From an archaeon (GTDB lineage: Archaea; Nanobdellota; Nanobdellia; SCGC-AAA011-G17; GW2011-AR18), in the NCBI GenBank assembly GCA_023245565.1, contig JAHFKB010000006.1, positions 1 through 17,102 on the forward strand: a DNA stretch of 17,102 bases. The letters run 5' to 3'. The notes below the pieces were generated by a model. The model was not told the DNA's origin, did no database searches, and saw only the letters and a program-made list of their open reading frames with translations. Within the stretch, counting starts at the first letter, position 1; each line of letters starts with the position of its first letter. The translations under genes were made by a program, and so were the position numbers. Of the stretch, positions 1 to 6,421 are shown piece after piece.

Positions 1-279
1 GAAGGTGCTATGAATATGTATAAAATTGCTGCAAGAGCTGGAGTAAATAATTTTGTTGTTCCTGGGAATAAACCAGATGTAATAGAACAAATAAAAGCAA
101 TTATAGAAGAAGAAGGAATTACTCCAACATTTTATGCACCAGGATTTGTAGCTCAAGGTGGTAAAATTTCTGATGCGACTAAAGTTGCTGGTAATTCTTG
201 GAGTGCAATAGTTGGCAGAGGAATTTATGGTGTAAAAGATAGAAGAGCAGCAGCTTTAGAACATGTTAGTCAATTATAA
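1..279 (+). CDS. pyrF: Orotidine 5'-phosphate decarboxylase, C-terminal part (5' end outside window)
   Basis: The reading frame is open from the first base, so the gene starts upstream; 92 codons plus TAA are visible. OMP decarboxylase converts OMP to UMP, the last step of de novo pyrimidine synthesis. What is visible is the end of a TIM barrel: an 'APGFVAQGG' segment resembling the family's phosphate-gripper region (PGIgaQGG) and 'IVGRGIY', matching the conserved (I/V)VGR(S/A)I motif near the C-terminus. The related 3-hexulose-6-phosphate synthase shares this fold, so that paralog cannot be fully excluded from the fragment, but QGG plus VGR favours PyrF. The gene is convergent with infB; the stop codons are 23 bases apart and a T-run lies between. 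Confidence 0.82.
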   Translation, partial: EGAMNMYKIAARAGVNNFVVPGNKPDVIEQIKAIIEEEGITPTFYAPGFVAQGGKISDATKVAGNSWSAIVGRGIYGVKDRRAAALEHVSQL

Positions 280-297
280 AATATTAATCTTAATAAA

Positions 298-304
298 TTT
301 TTTT
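298..304 (+). terminator. T7 run after pyrF
   Basis: Seven consecutive T follow the pyrF stop by about 18 bases and overlap the last codon of the convergent infB gene. Archaeal RNA polymerase terminates at U-tracts without needing a hairpin, so this is a plausible pyrF terminator. No clear stem precedes it. Confidence 0.4.
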
Positions 305-2012
305 AAATTCCCCATGTAGGATTTACTTTTCTTTTTATTTCAGCAATTTCTTTTAGAATTTCAACTTCTTCATCTGTAATTAATTTTTTAAACTTTTTAT
401 AACTTCTAAACTCTTCTTCACTTATATCAGAATAAAGAATATCATTTTCTTTTATTTGTCTTCCAATTGTTACTCCTGGAAGAGATATTGCAAGCTGATC
501 TCCTCTTTTAGCTTGAGTTAATTTCTTACCTTCATGCTGTATTTCTTTAACTTCTGTTATTGAATTAAAGTCTTTCATTAAGCTTGTTCCTGATTTTAAT
601 AATCCAGCTATAACTTCTGCTCCGCATACAACAGGATTAGATTGTCTGAAAATATATCCTTCTAAAATTTTAATCTTGCAAGGTTTTGGTAGAGAACTAA
701 TTAATTTATCTTCTATTTTTTGTTTTTCTTCATTATGCCATGAGATAAAACTATCAACTAAAGAATAAATTATATTATGAGTTAAAATTTTTATTTCATT
801 TGTTTCTATAGTTTTAACATTAAAACCAAGTATTACTTTATGCAATGAACTTGTGCCAGATAATGCTTCAGCAAGGTCTTTTTTAGAAATATCACCTATA
901 GAAGCTCTTTTTATTTTAATTCCTTTTTCTCTTAACATATTAATTAAAGCTTCTAGACTTCCTAGAGAATCTGATTTTATTACAATTCCTTCATTGTCTA
1001 ATTCTAAAGTTATTTCTTCAATTTGTTTTTTTATTTCTATTTTTGTTTTTTCTGTTTCTTTATTTGCAACTCTTAATGGCATTCCTGGAATTACTGAACT
1101 AATATTTTGAGCAGAAATTTTTACACCAATAGCTGCTTCTGCTTCTTTTAATGTTTTTAATTGGTTTTTTTCTACTAAGAATAATGCTTTAACTTTTGTT
1201 GCAATTGGTTCATTTAAAGTTCCAATAACTATTGTATCATTAAGTTTTATTTTTCCTTTGTAAACTATTGTATCCATGCATAGGCCTAGACCTTTTTCTT
1301 CTGTAATTTCTAAAACAGTTCCTTCGGCTGGAGTATTTGCATCATAACTTAATTGAGATTCTAAGAATTTCTGAGCTAAACCTGTAATAATCATTAATAA
1401 TTCTGGAATCCCTTCAGAAGTTTTTGCTGACATAGGAATCATTACTATTTGTTTTGTAAAGTCTTCTACTCTATCAAATCTTTCTGTATTTAATGCATGG
1501 TAATAAAAACTAGCTACTAGATTGTAAACTTTATCATCTAATAATTTTTGGACTGATGGAGACTGTAAATTAATACTTTTAACTAAAGGAACTTCTAAAT
1601 TACTATGCCAGCCATTTAATAAATCAATCTTATTTAAAGCAATTACAAAGGGGGTTTTATTTTGTTTTAATATTTCTAAAGCTTCTATTGTTTGAGGTTT
1701 AATTCCTTCATTAACATCAACTACTAAAACTGCTATATCTGCTAAAGATCCTCCTCTTTTTCTTAAATTTGAGAATGCTGCATGGCCTGGAGTATCAATA
1801 AATAATAATCCAGGAACTTTTATTCTTGAAATATCTAATAGATCTTTGCATACATCTTTAATTGCTTCTAAAGAAATTGAATATGCTTTTATTGACTGAG
1901 TAATTTTACCTGGTTCTGAGGATACAATGGAAGTCTTTTTTATACAATCAATAGTCTGGGATTTACCAGAATCTACATTTCCCATTATTGTAACTATAAC
2001 TTGTCTTAGCAT
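303..2012 (-). CDS. infB: Translation initiation factor aIF5B (IF2/eIF5B family GTPase)
   Basis: This ribosome-dependent GTPase promotes subunit joining and initiator tRNA placement. At 569 residues it has the usual archaeal length. The G domain occupies roughly residues 1-215: P-loop GNVDSGKS at 11-18, switch-I 'KITQ' near 36-39, DTPGH at 73-77 and NKID at 127-130. The stretch after DTPGH (residues 78-109: SNLRKRG...DIAVLVVDV...GIKPQTIE) is diagnostic for eIF5B rather than EF1A or SelB. The later beta-barrel, domain III and C-terminal barrel are all present. The P-loop differs from the usual GHVD(H/T)GKT: Asn replaces His at position 12. A TATA box centred 26 nt before the ATG, with no Shine-Dalgarno motif, implies a leaderless mRNA. 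It lies downstream of the ribosomal cluster but is separated from it by an opposite-strand small gene. Confidence 0.95.
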   Translation of the reverse strand: MLRQVIVTIMGNVDSGKSQTIDCIKKTSIVSSEPGKITQSIKAYSISLEAIKDVCKDLLDISRIKVPGLLFIDTPGHAAFSNLRKRGGSLADIAVLVVDVNEGIKPQTIEALEILKQNKTPFVIALNKIDLLNGWHSNLEVPLVKSINLQSPSVQKLLDDKVYNLVASFYYHALNTERFDRVEDFTKQIVMIPMSAKTSEGIPELLMIITGLAQKFLESQLSYDANTPAEGTVLEITEEKGLGLCMDTIVYKGKIKLNDTIVIGTLNEPIATKVKALFLVEKNQLKTLKEAEAAIGVKISAQNISSVIPGMPLRVANKETEKTKIEIKKQIEEITLELDNEGIVIKSDSLGSLEALINMLREKGIKIKRASIGDISKKDLAEALSGTSSLHKVILGFNVKTIETNEIKILTHNIIYSLVDSFISWHNEEKQKIEDKLISSLPKPCKIKILEGYIFRQSNPVVCGAEVIAGLLKSGTSLMKDFNSITEVKEIQHEGKKLTQAKRGDQLAISLPGVTIGRQIKENDILYSDISEEEFRSYKKFKKLITDEEVEILKEIAEIKRKVNPTWGI

Positions 2013-2033
2013 TTTAATTTAAATTTACTTCAA

Positions 2034-2042
2034 TTTTAAATA
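2034..2042 (-). promoter_or_regulatory. TATA box of infB
   Basis: The minus strand reads TATTTAAAA, centred 26 nt upstream of the infB ATG at 2012. No Shine-Dalgarno motif lies between, so transcription probably starts at or next to the start codon. Confidence 0.55.
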
Positions 2043-2062
2043 GCTTTTGTATGTTATTTTAG

Positions 2063-2099
2063 TTGATAAAAAGGCTTTATTATTTATCAAAAAGGTTTT
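2063..2099. repeat. Inverted repeat with overlapping direct repeat upstream of infB
   Basis: TTGATAAA at 2063-2070 is the exact reverse complement of TTTATCAA at 2083-2090, with a 12-base spacer. Overlapping it, the motif aaaaaggYttt occurs twice (about 2068-2078 and 2089-2099). The element sits about 20-55 bases beyond the infB TATA box and upstream of the small acidic ORF. It could be a protein-binding site or an RNA hairpin; nothing in the sequence decides which. Confidence 0.45.
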
Positions 2100-2180
2100 T
2101 AGTCTTTAATTATTTTAAAATAAGTTATTATGGGGTTTGTTTGTAATTTTTATATGGTATATATTTTGTATATAGATCAA

Positions 2181-2190
2181 TTATATATAA
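2181..2190 (+). promoter_or_regulatory. TATA box of the small acidic ORF
   Basis: TTATATATAA is centred about 41 nt before the ATG at 2226. It predicts a transcript start near 2211 and a leader of about 15 nt that contains the G-rich element aaggggg (2211-2217), 8 nt before the ATG. Confidence 0.45.
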
Positions 2191-2225
2191 TATCTGAACT
2201 ACACATTCTTAAGGGGGAAAATAAT

Positions 2226-2369
2226 ATGATAAGAACAAAATTTATGACAAACCTTTATAGAGGAGAAGACGGAGTAAAACAAACAGACTTAATTAATGAA
2301 GAACTAGAAGACGATGAACTAGATTTAAATGAGTGGGCTTTTTTAATGGGTTATTCAGAAGACACTTAA
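2226..2369 (+). CDS. Small acidic protein, 47 residues, unknown function
   Basis: I do not recognise the family with certainty. The protein has a basic N-terminus, then a strongly acidic middle (EELEDDELDLNEW) and an 'AFLMGYSED' end; it has no membrane segment and no cysteines. The ATG at 2226 is preferred over an in-frame ATG at 2130. It has a G-rich ribosome-binding-like element (aaggggg) 8 nt upstream and a TATA box at proper distance, and the longer version would begin before that promoter. Its stop is 3 bases from the stop of convergent rpl24e. It occupies the place where ndk often sits in the archaeal rpl7ae-rps28e-rpl24e-ndk-infB cluster, but on the opposite strand, so it interrupts the cluster. 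Confidence 0.65.
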   Translation: MIRTKFMTNLYRGEDGVKQTDLINEELEDDELDLNEWAFLMGYSEDT

Positions 2370-2372
2370 TTT

Positions 2373-2558
2373 TTATTTTGAGCCTTTTATTTTTCTAAAT
2401 TCTTGTGTCCATTTAATCTTTCTAGGAATTCTTTTTAATTTTAATTGGTTTTTTTCACATTTGTTTGAACAAAAGTAAAAGATAGTTGAATCATTTTTAG
2501 CAAAAATTTTACCAGTTCCAGGTTCTATATTATTTCCACAAAATGAACATTTGACCAT
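2373..2558 (-). CDS. rpl24e: Large-subunit ribosomal protein eL24 (L24e)
   Basis: A zinc-ribbon ribosomal protein of the 50S subunit, 61 residues, the normal size for archaeal L24e. The C4 zinc site is intact: Cys4-x2-Cys7 and Cys30-x3-Cys34, followed by the conserved KNQLKLKR(I/N)PRK(I/L)KWT region. It is third in the rpl7ae-rps28e-rpl24e operon, and its ATG is 2 bases after the rps28e stop. It is convergent with the 47-residue acidic ORF. Confidence 0.95.
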   Translation of the reverse strand: MVKCSFCGNNIEPGTGKIFAKNDSTIFYFCSNKCEKNQLKLKRIPRKIKWTQEFRKIKGSK

Positions 2559-2560
2559 TT

Positions 2561-2899
2561 TTATTTCCTACCTTGTGTTAGTTTTCTAGCTTCAATTTCT
2601 GTTTCTCTTAACATCAAGATGTCACCAATCCTAATTGGACCTTTAACATTACGTCTTAAAATTCTTTTAACATCTCTTCCTTCTAAAACTTTACATCTAA
2701 CTTGAATTGCTTCTCCTCTAGTTCCTGTTCTACCAACTATTTCTTCTACTTGTGCAGGTACTGCAGGAGTAAATAATGAAGAAGCTTTTTCTTGTTTTTT
2801 ATCTTGAACTTTTTGCTGTTCTTTTTGTTTATTATCAGCTATAGGTGCAACTTTATCTGGTTGCTTACTTTCTTGTTTTTTCTTATCTTTTTCAGCCAT
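2561..2899 (-). CDS. rps28e: Small-subunit ribosomal protein eS28 (S28e) with a K/Q-rich N-terminal extension
   Basis: The core from about residue 45 is unmistakable S28e (EEIVGRTGTRGEAIQVRCKV, LEGRDVKRILRRNVKGP, RIGDILMLRETEIEAR). S28e is normally about 70 residues; this one has 112. The additional N-terminal 44 residues are low-complexity and rich in Lys, Gln, Asp and Glu, and look disordered. There is no other ATG before the core, and the annotated ATG is 5 bases after the rpl7ae stop, as expected in an operon. The extension therefore looks translated. It would project from the 30S subunit near the mRNA exit/E-site region; its role is unknown. Confidence 0.95.
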   Translation of the reverse strand: MAEKDKKKQESKQPDKVAPIADNKQKEQQKVQDKKQEKASSLFTPAVPAQVEEIVGRTGTRGEAIQVRCKVLEGRDVKRILRRNVKGPIRIGDILMLRETEIEARKLTQGRK

Positions 2900-2904
2900 T
2901 TTAA

Positions 2905-3255
2905 TTAAGCTTTTAATTTAGAAGTTAATTCTTTTATAGCTTGTTTAGCATCGCCTTCTTGAATAACTGCGATTGAAGCTGTTGGAATAGTTAATCCTGC
3001 TGCTTCTCCTAGGTCTTCTTTCTTAGGAAGAGCAACTAAAGGTATTCCTTTTTCTTCACATAGAGCAGGAAGATGCATAATTATTTCTTTAGGATTTGTG
3101 TCTTGAGCTACTACCACTAATTTAGCAGTTCCTCTTTCTATAGCTTTAGTGACCTCATTAGTGCCTTTTTTTATTTTTCCAGACTTTTTTACTAAGTCTA
3201 ATACTTCATAAGTCTTGTCTAAAATTTCTTTTGATACGTTAGTGTTCAGATCCAT
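2905..3255 (-). CDS. rpl7ae: Ribosomal protein L7Ae / K-turn RNA-binding protein
   Basis: L7Ae binds kink-turns in 23S rRNA and is also a core protein of archaeal box C/D and H/ACA RNPs and of RNase P. Family signatures include KKGTNEVTKAIERG, VVVAQDTNP and the helix LPALCEEKGIPL, which form the L7Ae RNA-binding surface. I place the start at the ATG at 3255 (116 residues). GGAGGT lies just upstream at 3261-3266 and would be buried inside the coding region if the TTG at 3267 were used. It is first gene of the operon with rps28e and rpl24e, with a TATA box at 3301-3309 and a leader of about 24 nt. Confidence 0.95.
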   Translation of the reverse strand: MDLNTNVSKEILDKTYEVLDLVKKSGKIKKGTNEVTKAIERGTAKLVVVAQDTNPKEIIMHLPALCEEKGIPLVALPKKEDLGEAAGLTIPTASIAVIQEGDAKQAIKELTSKLKA

Positions 3256-3300
3256 TTTAACCTCCAAATGTCATAGGTTATTTGGATGGGACTTAAAAGG

Positions 3301-3309
3301 CTTTAAATA
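3301..3309 (-). promoter_or_regulatory. TATA box of the rpl7ae-rps28e-rpl24e operon
   Basis: The minus strand reads gaaaac-TATTTAAAG, a purine-rich BRE-like stretch followed by a TATA box. It is centred about 50 nt before the rpl7ae ATG, giving a short leader that holds the GGAGGT ribosome-binding site. Confidence 0.55.
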
Positions 3310-3359
3310 GTTTTCTACAGAAAATTAGTAATATTATTGAAGAAAAAATAAAAATAAAT

Positions 3360-3512
3360 TTATTTCTTTTTTACTAGTTTTTCAATTAAGTGTTCAGCTT
3401 TAAGATCTAAAGCAACTAGTCTTGCTTCTAAAACATAAATTTTTCTTAAACTCCAAACTATTCCTATAATTGCGCCTAGAATAACATAAAGTAAAATTAG
3501 TTGTGTATCCAT
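3360..3512 (-). CDS. Small single-pass membrane protein, 50 residues
   Basis: On the minus strand an ATG at 3512 opens a 50-codon frame ending in TAA. GAGGTGA (3521-3527 on the reverse strand) lies 8 nt before the ATG, and a TATA box at 3559-3568 would give a leader of about 26 nt. The product has a hydrophobic segment at about residues 5-20 (ending ...GAIIGIVW), a positive SLRKIY flank and then a charged amphipathic helix ending in KKK. That predicts an anchored protein with a short cytoplasmic helical tail. The family is unknown. It is transcribed towards rpl7ae but has its own signals. Confidence 0.7.
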   Translation of the reverse strand: MDTQLILLYVILGAIIGIVWSLRKIYVLEARLVALDLKAEHLIEKLVKKK

Positions 3513-3558
3513 TATTTTTTTCACCTCAATTTTTAATAATTATTTTTAATTAAAAGAA

Positions 3559-3568
3559 GTATAAAAGG
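3559..3568 (-). promoter_or_regulatory. TATA box of the 50-residue membrane protein gene
   Basis: The minus strand reads CCTTTTATAC, centred about 52 nt before the ATG at 3512. The predicted leader of about 26 nt contains the GAGGTGA ribosome-binding site. Confidence 0.45.
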
Positions 3569-3813
3569 TTTACTCTTTCCTAAGCTGTTAAGTTAACGTC
3601 AGGTAATTAGCTGTTAGATAATGAGTTTTTCGTTTTTAGAAATGTACTAGAAATTACCTTCTGATTGATATGTGGCTAGATTTCCAATAAACAGTGCTAC
3701 AAGTGCTCCTACATGCGAATAGGAACCAAAAATAAACAAAGGTGAAATGCTAAGACCTGACTTCAGATTTTCAGTTATTATTTTGTTTAACTATAATTGA
3801 AGGTATTTTGTTA
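3569..3813. other. Intergenic stretch, less AT-biased than its surroundings
   Basis: No intact gene is visible. AGCTGTTA occurs twice (3583-3590 and 3609-3616), each followed by an A/T-rich tail, and CTGACTTCAG near 3758 is a near-palindrome. The base composition is less AT-biased than in neighbouring genes. A start-less open frame on the minus strand (3647-3790) is listed separately. No tRNA, C/D-box guide RNA or clear terminator could be identified. Confidence 0.4.
3647..3790 (-). pseudogene. Possible remnant of a membrane-protein gene (47 codons, no start)
   Basis: The minus-strand frame is open for 47 codons between two stops and has no ATG or GTG; a TTG lies mid-frame. The translation looks protein-like, with a hydrophobic run (PLFIFGSYSHVGALVALFIG, then NLATYQ) and a polar tail ending in TAG. 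Codon use is less A/T-biased than in adjacent genes. It lies directly downstream of the Cas4/RecB-like nuclease gene and may be the last part of a second transferred gene that lost its 5' end. It could also be a chance frame, and I cannot name a family. Confidence 0.25.
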
Positions 3814-4611
3814 TTAGACATCCCACTCAAAACCTTGATTTTTCCAATAAGGGCATATATCCTTATAACTACACCAGTTACACAAGGTAGACGGATTAGC
3901 AGGAAATTTTTTTTGGTTTTTTATATTTTCAATCTTTTTTTCAACAATTTTTTTCGTATTCATCAATCTTTTATCTGTAAGATTAGAAATCATCACAGTA
4001 TTATGTGATAGATAAAACCAGACTAATTTAATATCCATTGCATCCGGATATCTTTTCTTGACCCAAAGTGCATACATCGGAAGTTGAAGGTCCTGATCTA
4101 ATTCGGATTGAGTAAAGTGTTTGTTACCTGTCTTATAATCGCAGACAAAGTATGTACCTTTCTCATCTTTAGTTAGTAAATCTATTTTAATATAATATGA
4201 ATCGTCATTAGATAATTTAATTGTATCCAATACCTCAACATCAATAATTTCATGATGTAAAAAAGGTTTGAATCGATCAAAATATTCCCATAGAAATTTA
4301 ATGCCTTTAGACCTATAATCAGAAGCACTTAAATCTTTCTTTACAATCAATATTTTATCATTAAAACCCTTATCCCAATAAGAATTGTAATAATTAATTA
4401 TATCTTGTTTATCTCTTTTAATATTCAACTGAAAATCTCTATAAAATTGTTCCAAAGCATAGTGAACAGCTTGTCCCATGAATACTTCAATTCCAGAAAA
4501 ATCCGATTTTAACTTATCTATATACCTTAACTTATACCTATATGAACAATCTTCAAAAGTTGTTATTCTTAAATTTGAAAAATAATCATTCTTCTTCTCT
4601 AATTGGTCCAT
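3814..4611 (-). CDS. PD-(D/E)XK nuclease of the Cas4/RecB type with an Fe-S cysteine set
   Basis: At 265 residues it has the full order of the family: Cys22 in a 'FEDCSYRYKLRY' start motif, His50 in 'GQAVHYALE', Asp144 in 'IKIDLL', Asp158-x-Lys160 in 'VCDYKTG', QxxxY at 176-180, then Cys244-x2-Cys247-x5-Cys253. The four cysteines fit the 4Fe-4S cluster of Cas4, AddB and related exonucleases; the D...DxK residues bind metal. A DNA nuclease or end-processing role is expected. No cas genes or repeats are nearby, so it is not called Cas4. The ATG at 4611 has no Shine-Dalgarno motif. The frame stays open 36 more codons upstream with protein-like sequence but no start codon, so the gene may be 5'-truncated. 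Its codon choice is somewhat less AT-biased than its neighbours, which suggests transfer. Confidence 0.85.
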   Translation of the reverse strand: MDQLEKKNDYFSNLRITTFEDCSYRYKLRYIDKLKSDFSGIEVFMGQAVHYALEQFYRDFQLNIKRDKQDIINYYNSYWDKGFNDKILIVKKDLSASDYRSKGIKFLWEYFDRFKPFLHHEIIDVEVLDTIKLSNDDSYYIKIDLLTKDEKGTYFVCDYKTGNKHFTQSELDQDLQLPMYALWVKKRYPDAMDIKLVWFYLSHNTVMISNLTDKRLMNTKKIVEKKIENIKNQKKFPANPSTLCNWCSYKDICPYWKNQGFEWDV

Positions 4612-4719
4612 TTTCTTTTGTTCTTCTTTGAATAAAGCAAGCCTTTTTCTTTTATCTAAGTCTATAATTAATTTATTTAATTCGTCTTTATTTTTATGCC
4701 AACCCCTATTAAAGTTCTT
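4612..4719 (-). other. Open frame continuing upstream of the nuclease start
   Basis: The 36 codons directly before the nuclease ATG are free of stops but contain no ATG, GTG or TTG in frame. The translation is highly charged and helix-like (KDELNKLIIDLDKRKR, LALFKEEQKK), resembling a coiled-coil lead-in. In DNA this AT-rich a stop-free run of this length is uncommon by chance. A TATA-like TTTATTTAAAAG (minus strand, 4717-4728) lies at the edge. Either a non-canonical start is used or an original start has been lost. Bases 4720-4867 beyond it are A/T-rich with no gene visible. Confidence 0.35.
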
Positions 4720-4867
4720 TTAAATAAATTTGATGTAAATAAACCCATAAATTAACATAATAATAAAATATTTATAAATGTTTCCAATAATTATTTTTAA
4801 AAATTAAAATCTTTTTATTAATTTCAATTTCCTATAAATCTTGTTAAGAATTATTCTATATAAATAT

Positions 4868-6421
4868 TTACTCTTCTCTTAATACTCTTACTATAGCACC
4901 AAATGCTGGTCTTGTTATTAAAACTCCAATTGTAACTCCAACTATTGTAACTATTGCAAATCCAGTTAGTAAACCAGCGCCTGCTCTTAATAATGGAAGC
5001 ATTGCTGCAACTGTTGCTGCATAAGCTGCTAAAATAACAAAGAATGCTTTTTTAATTTGCTGTTTTAGAGCACCAGAAGTACCATATAAAATTTCATCTG
5101 TAATAACAATTTGATCATCAACACCAGTACCTACTGCTGCTAAAATTGCTGCAATTGCAACTAGATCTAGATTTTGTTTAAATAAAGCAGCAAATCCTAA
5201 AATAATATAAATTTCACATAGAACAGTAATCATAACTGGAATTGTAATTTTTAAACTTCTATATCTTATGTAAATAACTAGGCCTACTAAAATAGTTGCT
5301 ATTAAACCAATTAATAATGCATTGTTAATAAATGCAGATCCTAATGAAGGAGAAATTGTATCTACTTTTACTATTTCTAATTTTGTAGGTAATGAACCTG
5401 TGATTAAAATTGTTTGTAATTTATTTCTATTATTTATTGCATCTTGTATTGCTTCATTTTGAGTTACACCTTTTCCTGAACCAGAAATTGTGATACGAGT
5501 AGCTTTTTGACCTTTTAAACTTGCATCAATTTGAAGCTGATCAACTTTTTGACCATCTAGATAAAAATCTATAGTTTCATTTAATGATTTTTGGCCAGAA
5601 CCTAAACTTACAATAGATAATTTATCTGTTATTCTTGCATGTCTTTCTGCAGCTTCAGCACTTAGAGAAATTTCAAATTCAAATCTACAATAATAACCTT
5701 CTGCAGAAGCTTGACAAGCTTGTATTCTAGAACAAGTTCCATCAGTTCTACATACAAATGTAATATCTTTTTTTCCACCTTCAAATGCTGTTGCATTTCC
5801 AATTTTAGCTTCGAATTTTCCTTGATTTGCTATAATATTTTTTATTTCTTCTTTTGTTGTACCTGCAATTTCAACAACTATAAATTTGTTACCTTCTAGA
5901 TCAGATGCAGACTTTATTGTTACATCTGCAAGGCCATAAACATTTAATCTACTTTCCATAGTATCTATAATATCTTTAATGTCTTGGTCTGTTACTTTTC
6001 CTTCTGGTTTTAGAAGAACTCTTGTTCCACCTTGTAGGTCTAAACCTTTTCTTAAATTAGAAGATGGTGCTTCTGTTACTACAATGCCTAGATCTGCTTT
6101 ATCTTTTAAGAAAGTATATTCTGATTTTGTTGTTTTTATTTTTGCTGTACTATTTATAAAAATTATTTTCTCTGCTTCAAAAAATTCTGACACTGAGTTA
6201 ACTTTTTGATTATTAATTTCCAAGATTTTTTCTCTTGCTGTTGGAGTTAATTCTGGACTTGGAGTTCTTAATCCTGCATCATAAGCAGCACCATTAAATT
6301 CAATAGAAGAAACTGATACTCCTTGTTTTGAAAATTGATGATTTATTGAAAAGAAAGATATTAGTAAGAAAATTATTAAAATTATTACTCTTGGTTGTTT
6401 TAATATTTTTGTAAATTTCAT
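4868..6421 (-). CDS. secD: Protein-export membrane protein SecD
   Basis: SecD works with SecF beside the SecYE channel to drive the late stages of protein export using the ion gradient. The 517 residues show an N-terminal membrane segment (about 12-28), the hallmark GLDLQGG at 126-132, a large extracytoplasmic P1 domain, and a C-terminal bundle of membrane helices from about residue 365. That bundle includes the 'AAVGTGVDDQIVITDEI' segment, equivalent to the conserved GxGVDDQIV of archaeal SecD. Between the first helix and the DLQGG motif (about 35-80) is a PDZ-like stretch (AAYDAGL...KILEINNQKVNSVSEF). The ATG overlaps the secF TGA by 4 bases, so translation is probably coupled. SecF before SecD is the usual archaeal order. 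Confidence 0.95.
   Translation of the reverse strand: MKFTKILKQPRVIILIIFLLISFFSINHQFSKQGVSVSSIEFNGAAYDAGLRTPSPELTPTAREKILEINNQKVNSVSEFFEAEKIIFINSTAKIKTTKSEYTFLKDKADLGIVVTEAPSSNLRKGLDLQGGTRVLLKPEGKVTDQDIKDIIDTMESRLNVYGLADVTIKSASDLEGNKFIVVEIAGTTKEEIKNIIANQGKFEAKIGNATAFEGGKKDITFVCRTDGTCSRIQACQASAEGYYCRFEFEISLSAEAAERHARITDKLSIVSLGSGQKSLNETIDFYLDGQKVDQLQIDASLKGQKATRITISGSGKGVTQNEAIQDAINNRNKLQTILITGSLPTKLEIVKVDTISPSLGSAFINNALLIGLIATILVGLVIYIRYRSLKITIPVMITVLCEIYIILGFAALFKQNLDLVAIAAILAAVGTGVDDQIVITDEILYGTSGALKQQIKKAFFVILAAYAATVAAMLPLLRAGAGLLTGFAIVTIVGVTIGVLITRPAFGAIVRVLREE

Noticed and set aside
853..1110. Plus-strand open frame inside infB
   Set aside because: Shadow of the infB coding strand; its composition mirrors the antisense codons and no start signals are present.
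2130..2225. Longer start (ATG 2130) for the small acidic protein
   Set aside because: It would start upstream of the best TATA box; the ATG at 2226 has a G-rich binding site at proper spacing.
3256..3267. TTG start four codons earlier for rpl7ae
   Set aside because: The GGAGGT ribosome-binding site would fall inside the coding region; the ATG at 3255 is ideally spaced from it.
3569..3813. Structured RNA or box C/D guide RNA in the gap
   Set aside because: No paired RUGAUGA/CUGA boxes at guide-RNA spacing and no convincing long stem could be traced by eye.
3808..4008. Open frame on the plus strand opposite the nuclease
   Set aside because: It is fully antisense to a gene with complete family motifs, with no promoter or ribosome-binding site of its own.
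3814..4611. Naming the nuclease Cas4 and proposing a CRISPR system
   Set aside because: No cas1/cas2, no effector genes and no spaced repeat array occur in the window; the same fold and cysteine set are common in non-CRISPR nucleases.
5711..6209. Two plus-strand open frames opposite secD
   Set aside because: Antisense to conserved SecD domains; low-complexity Ser/Phe-rich translations typical of shadow frames.
6418..6421. TGA of secF as selenocysteine or readthrough joining SecF and SecD
   Set aside because: The ATGA overlap is the normal coupled stop/start of the secF-secD pair, and both proteins have normal lengths.
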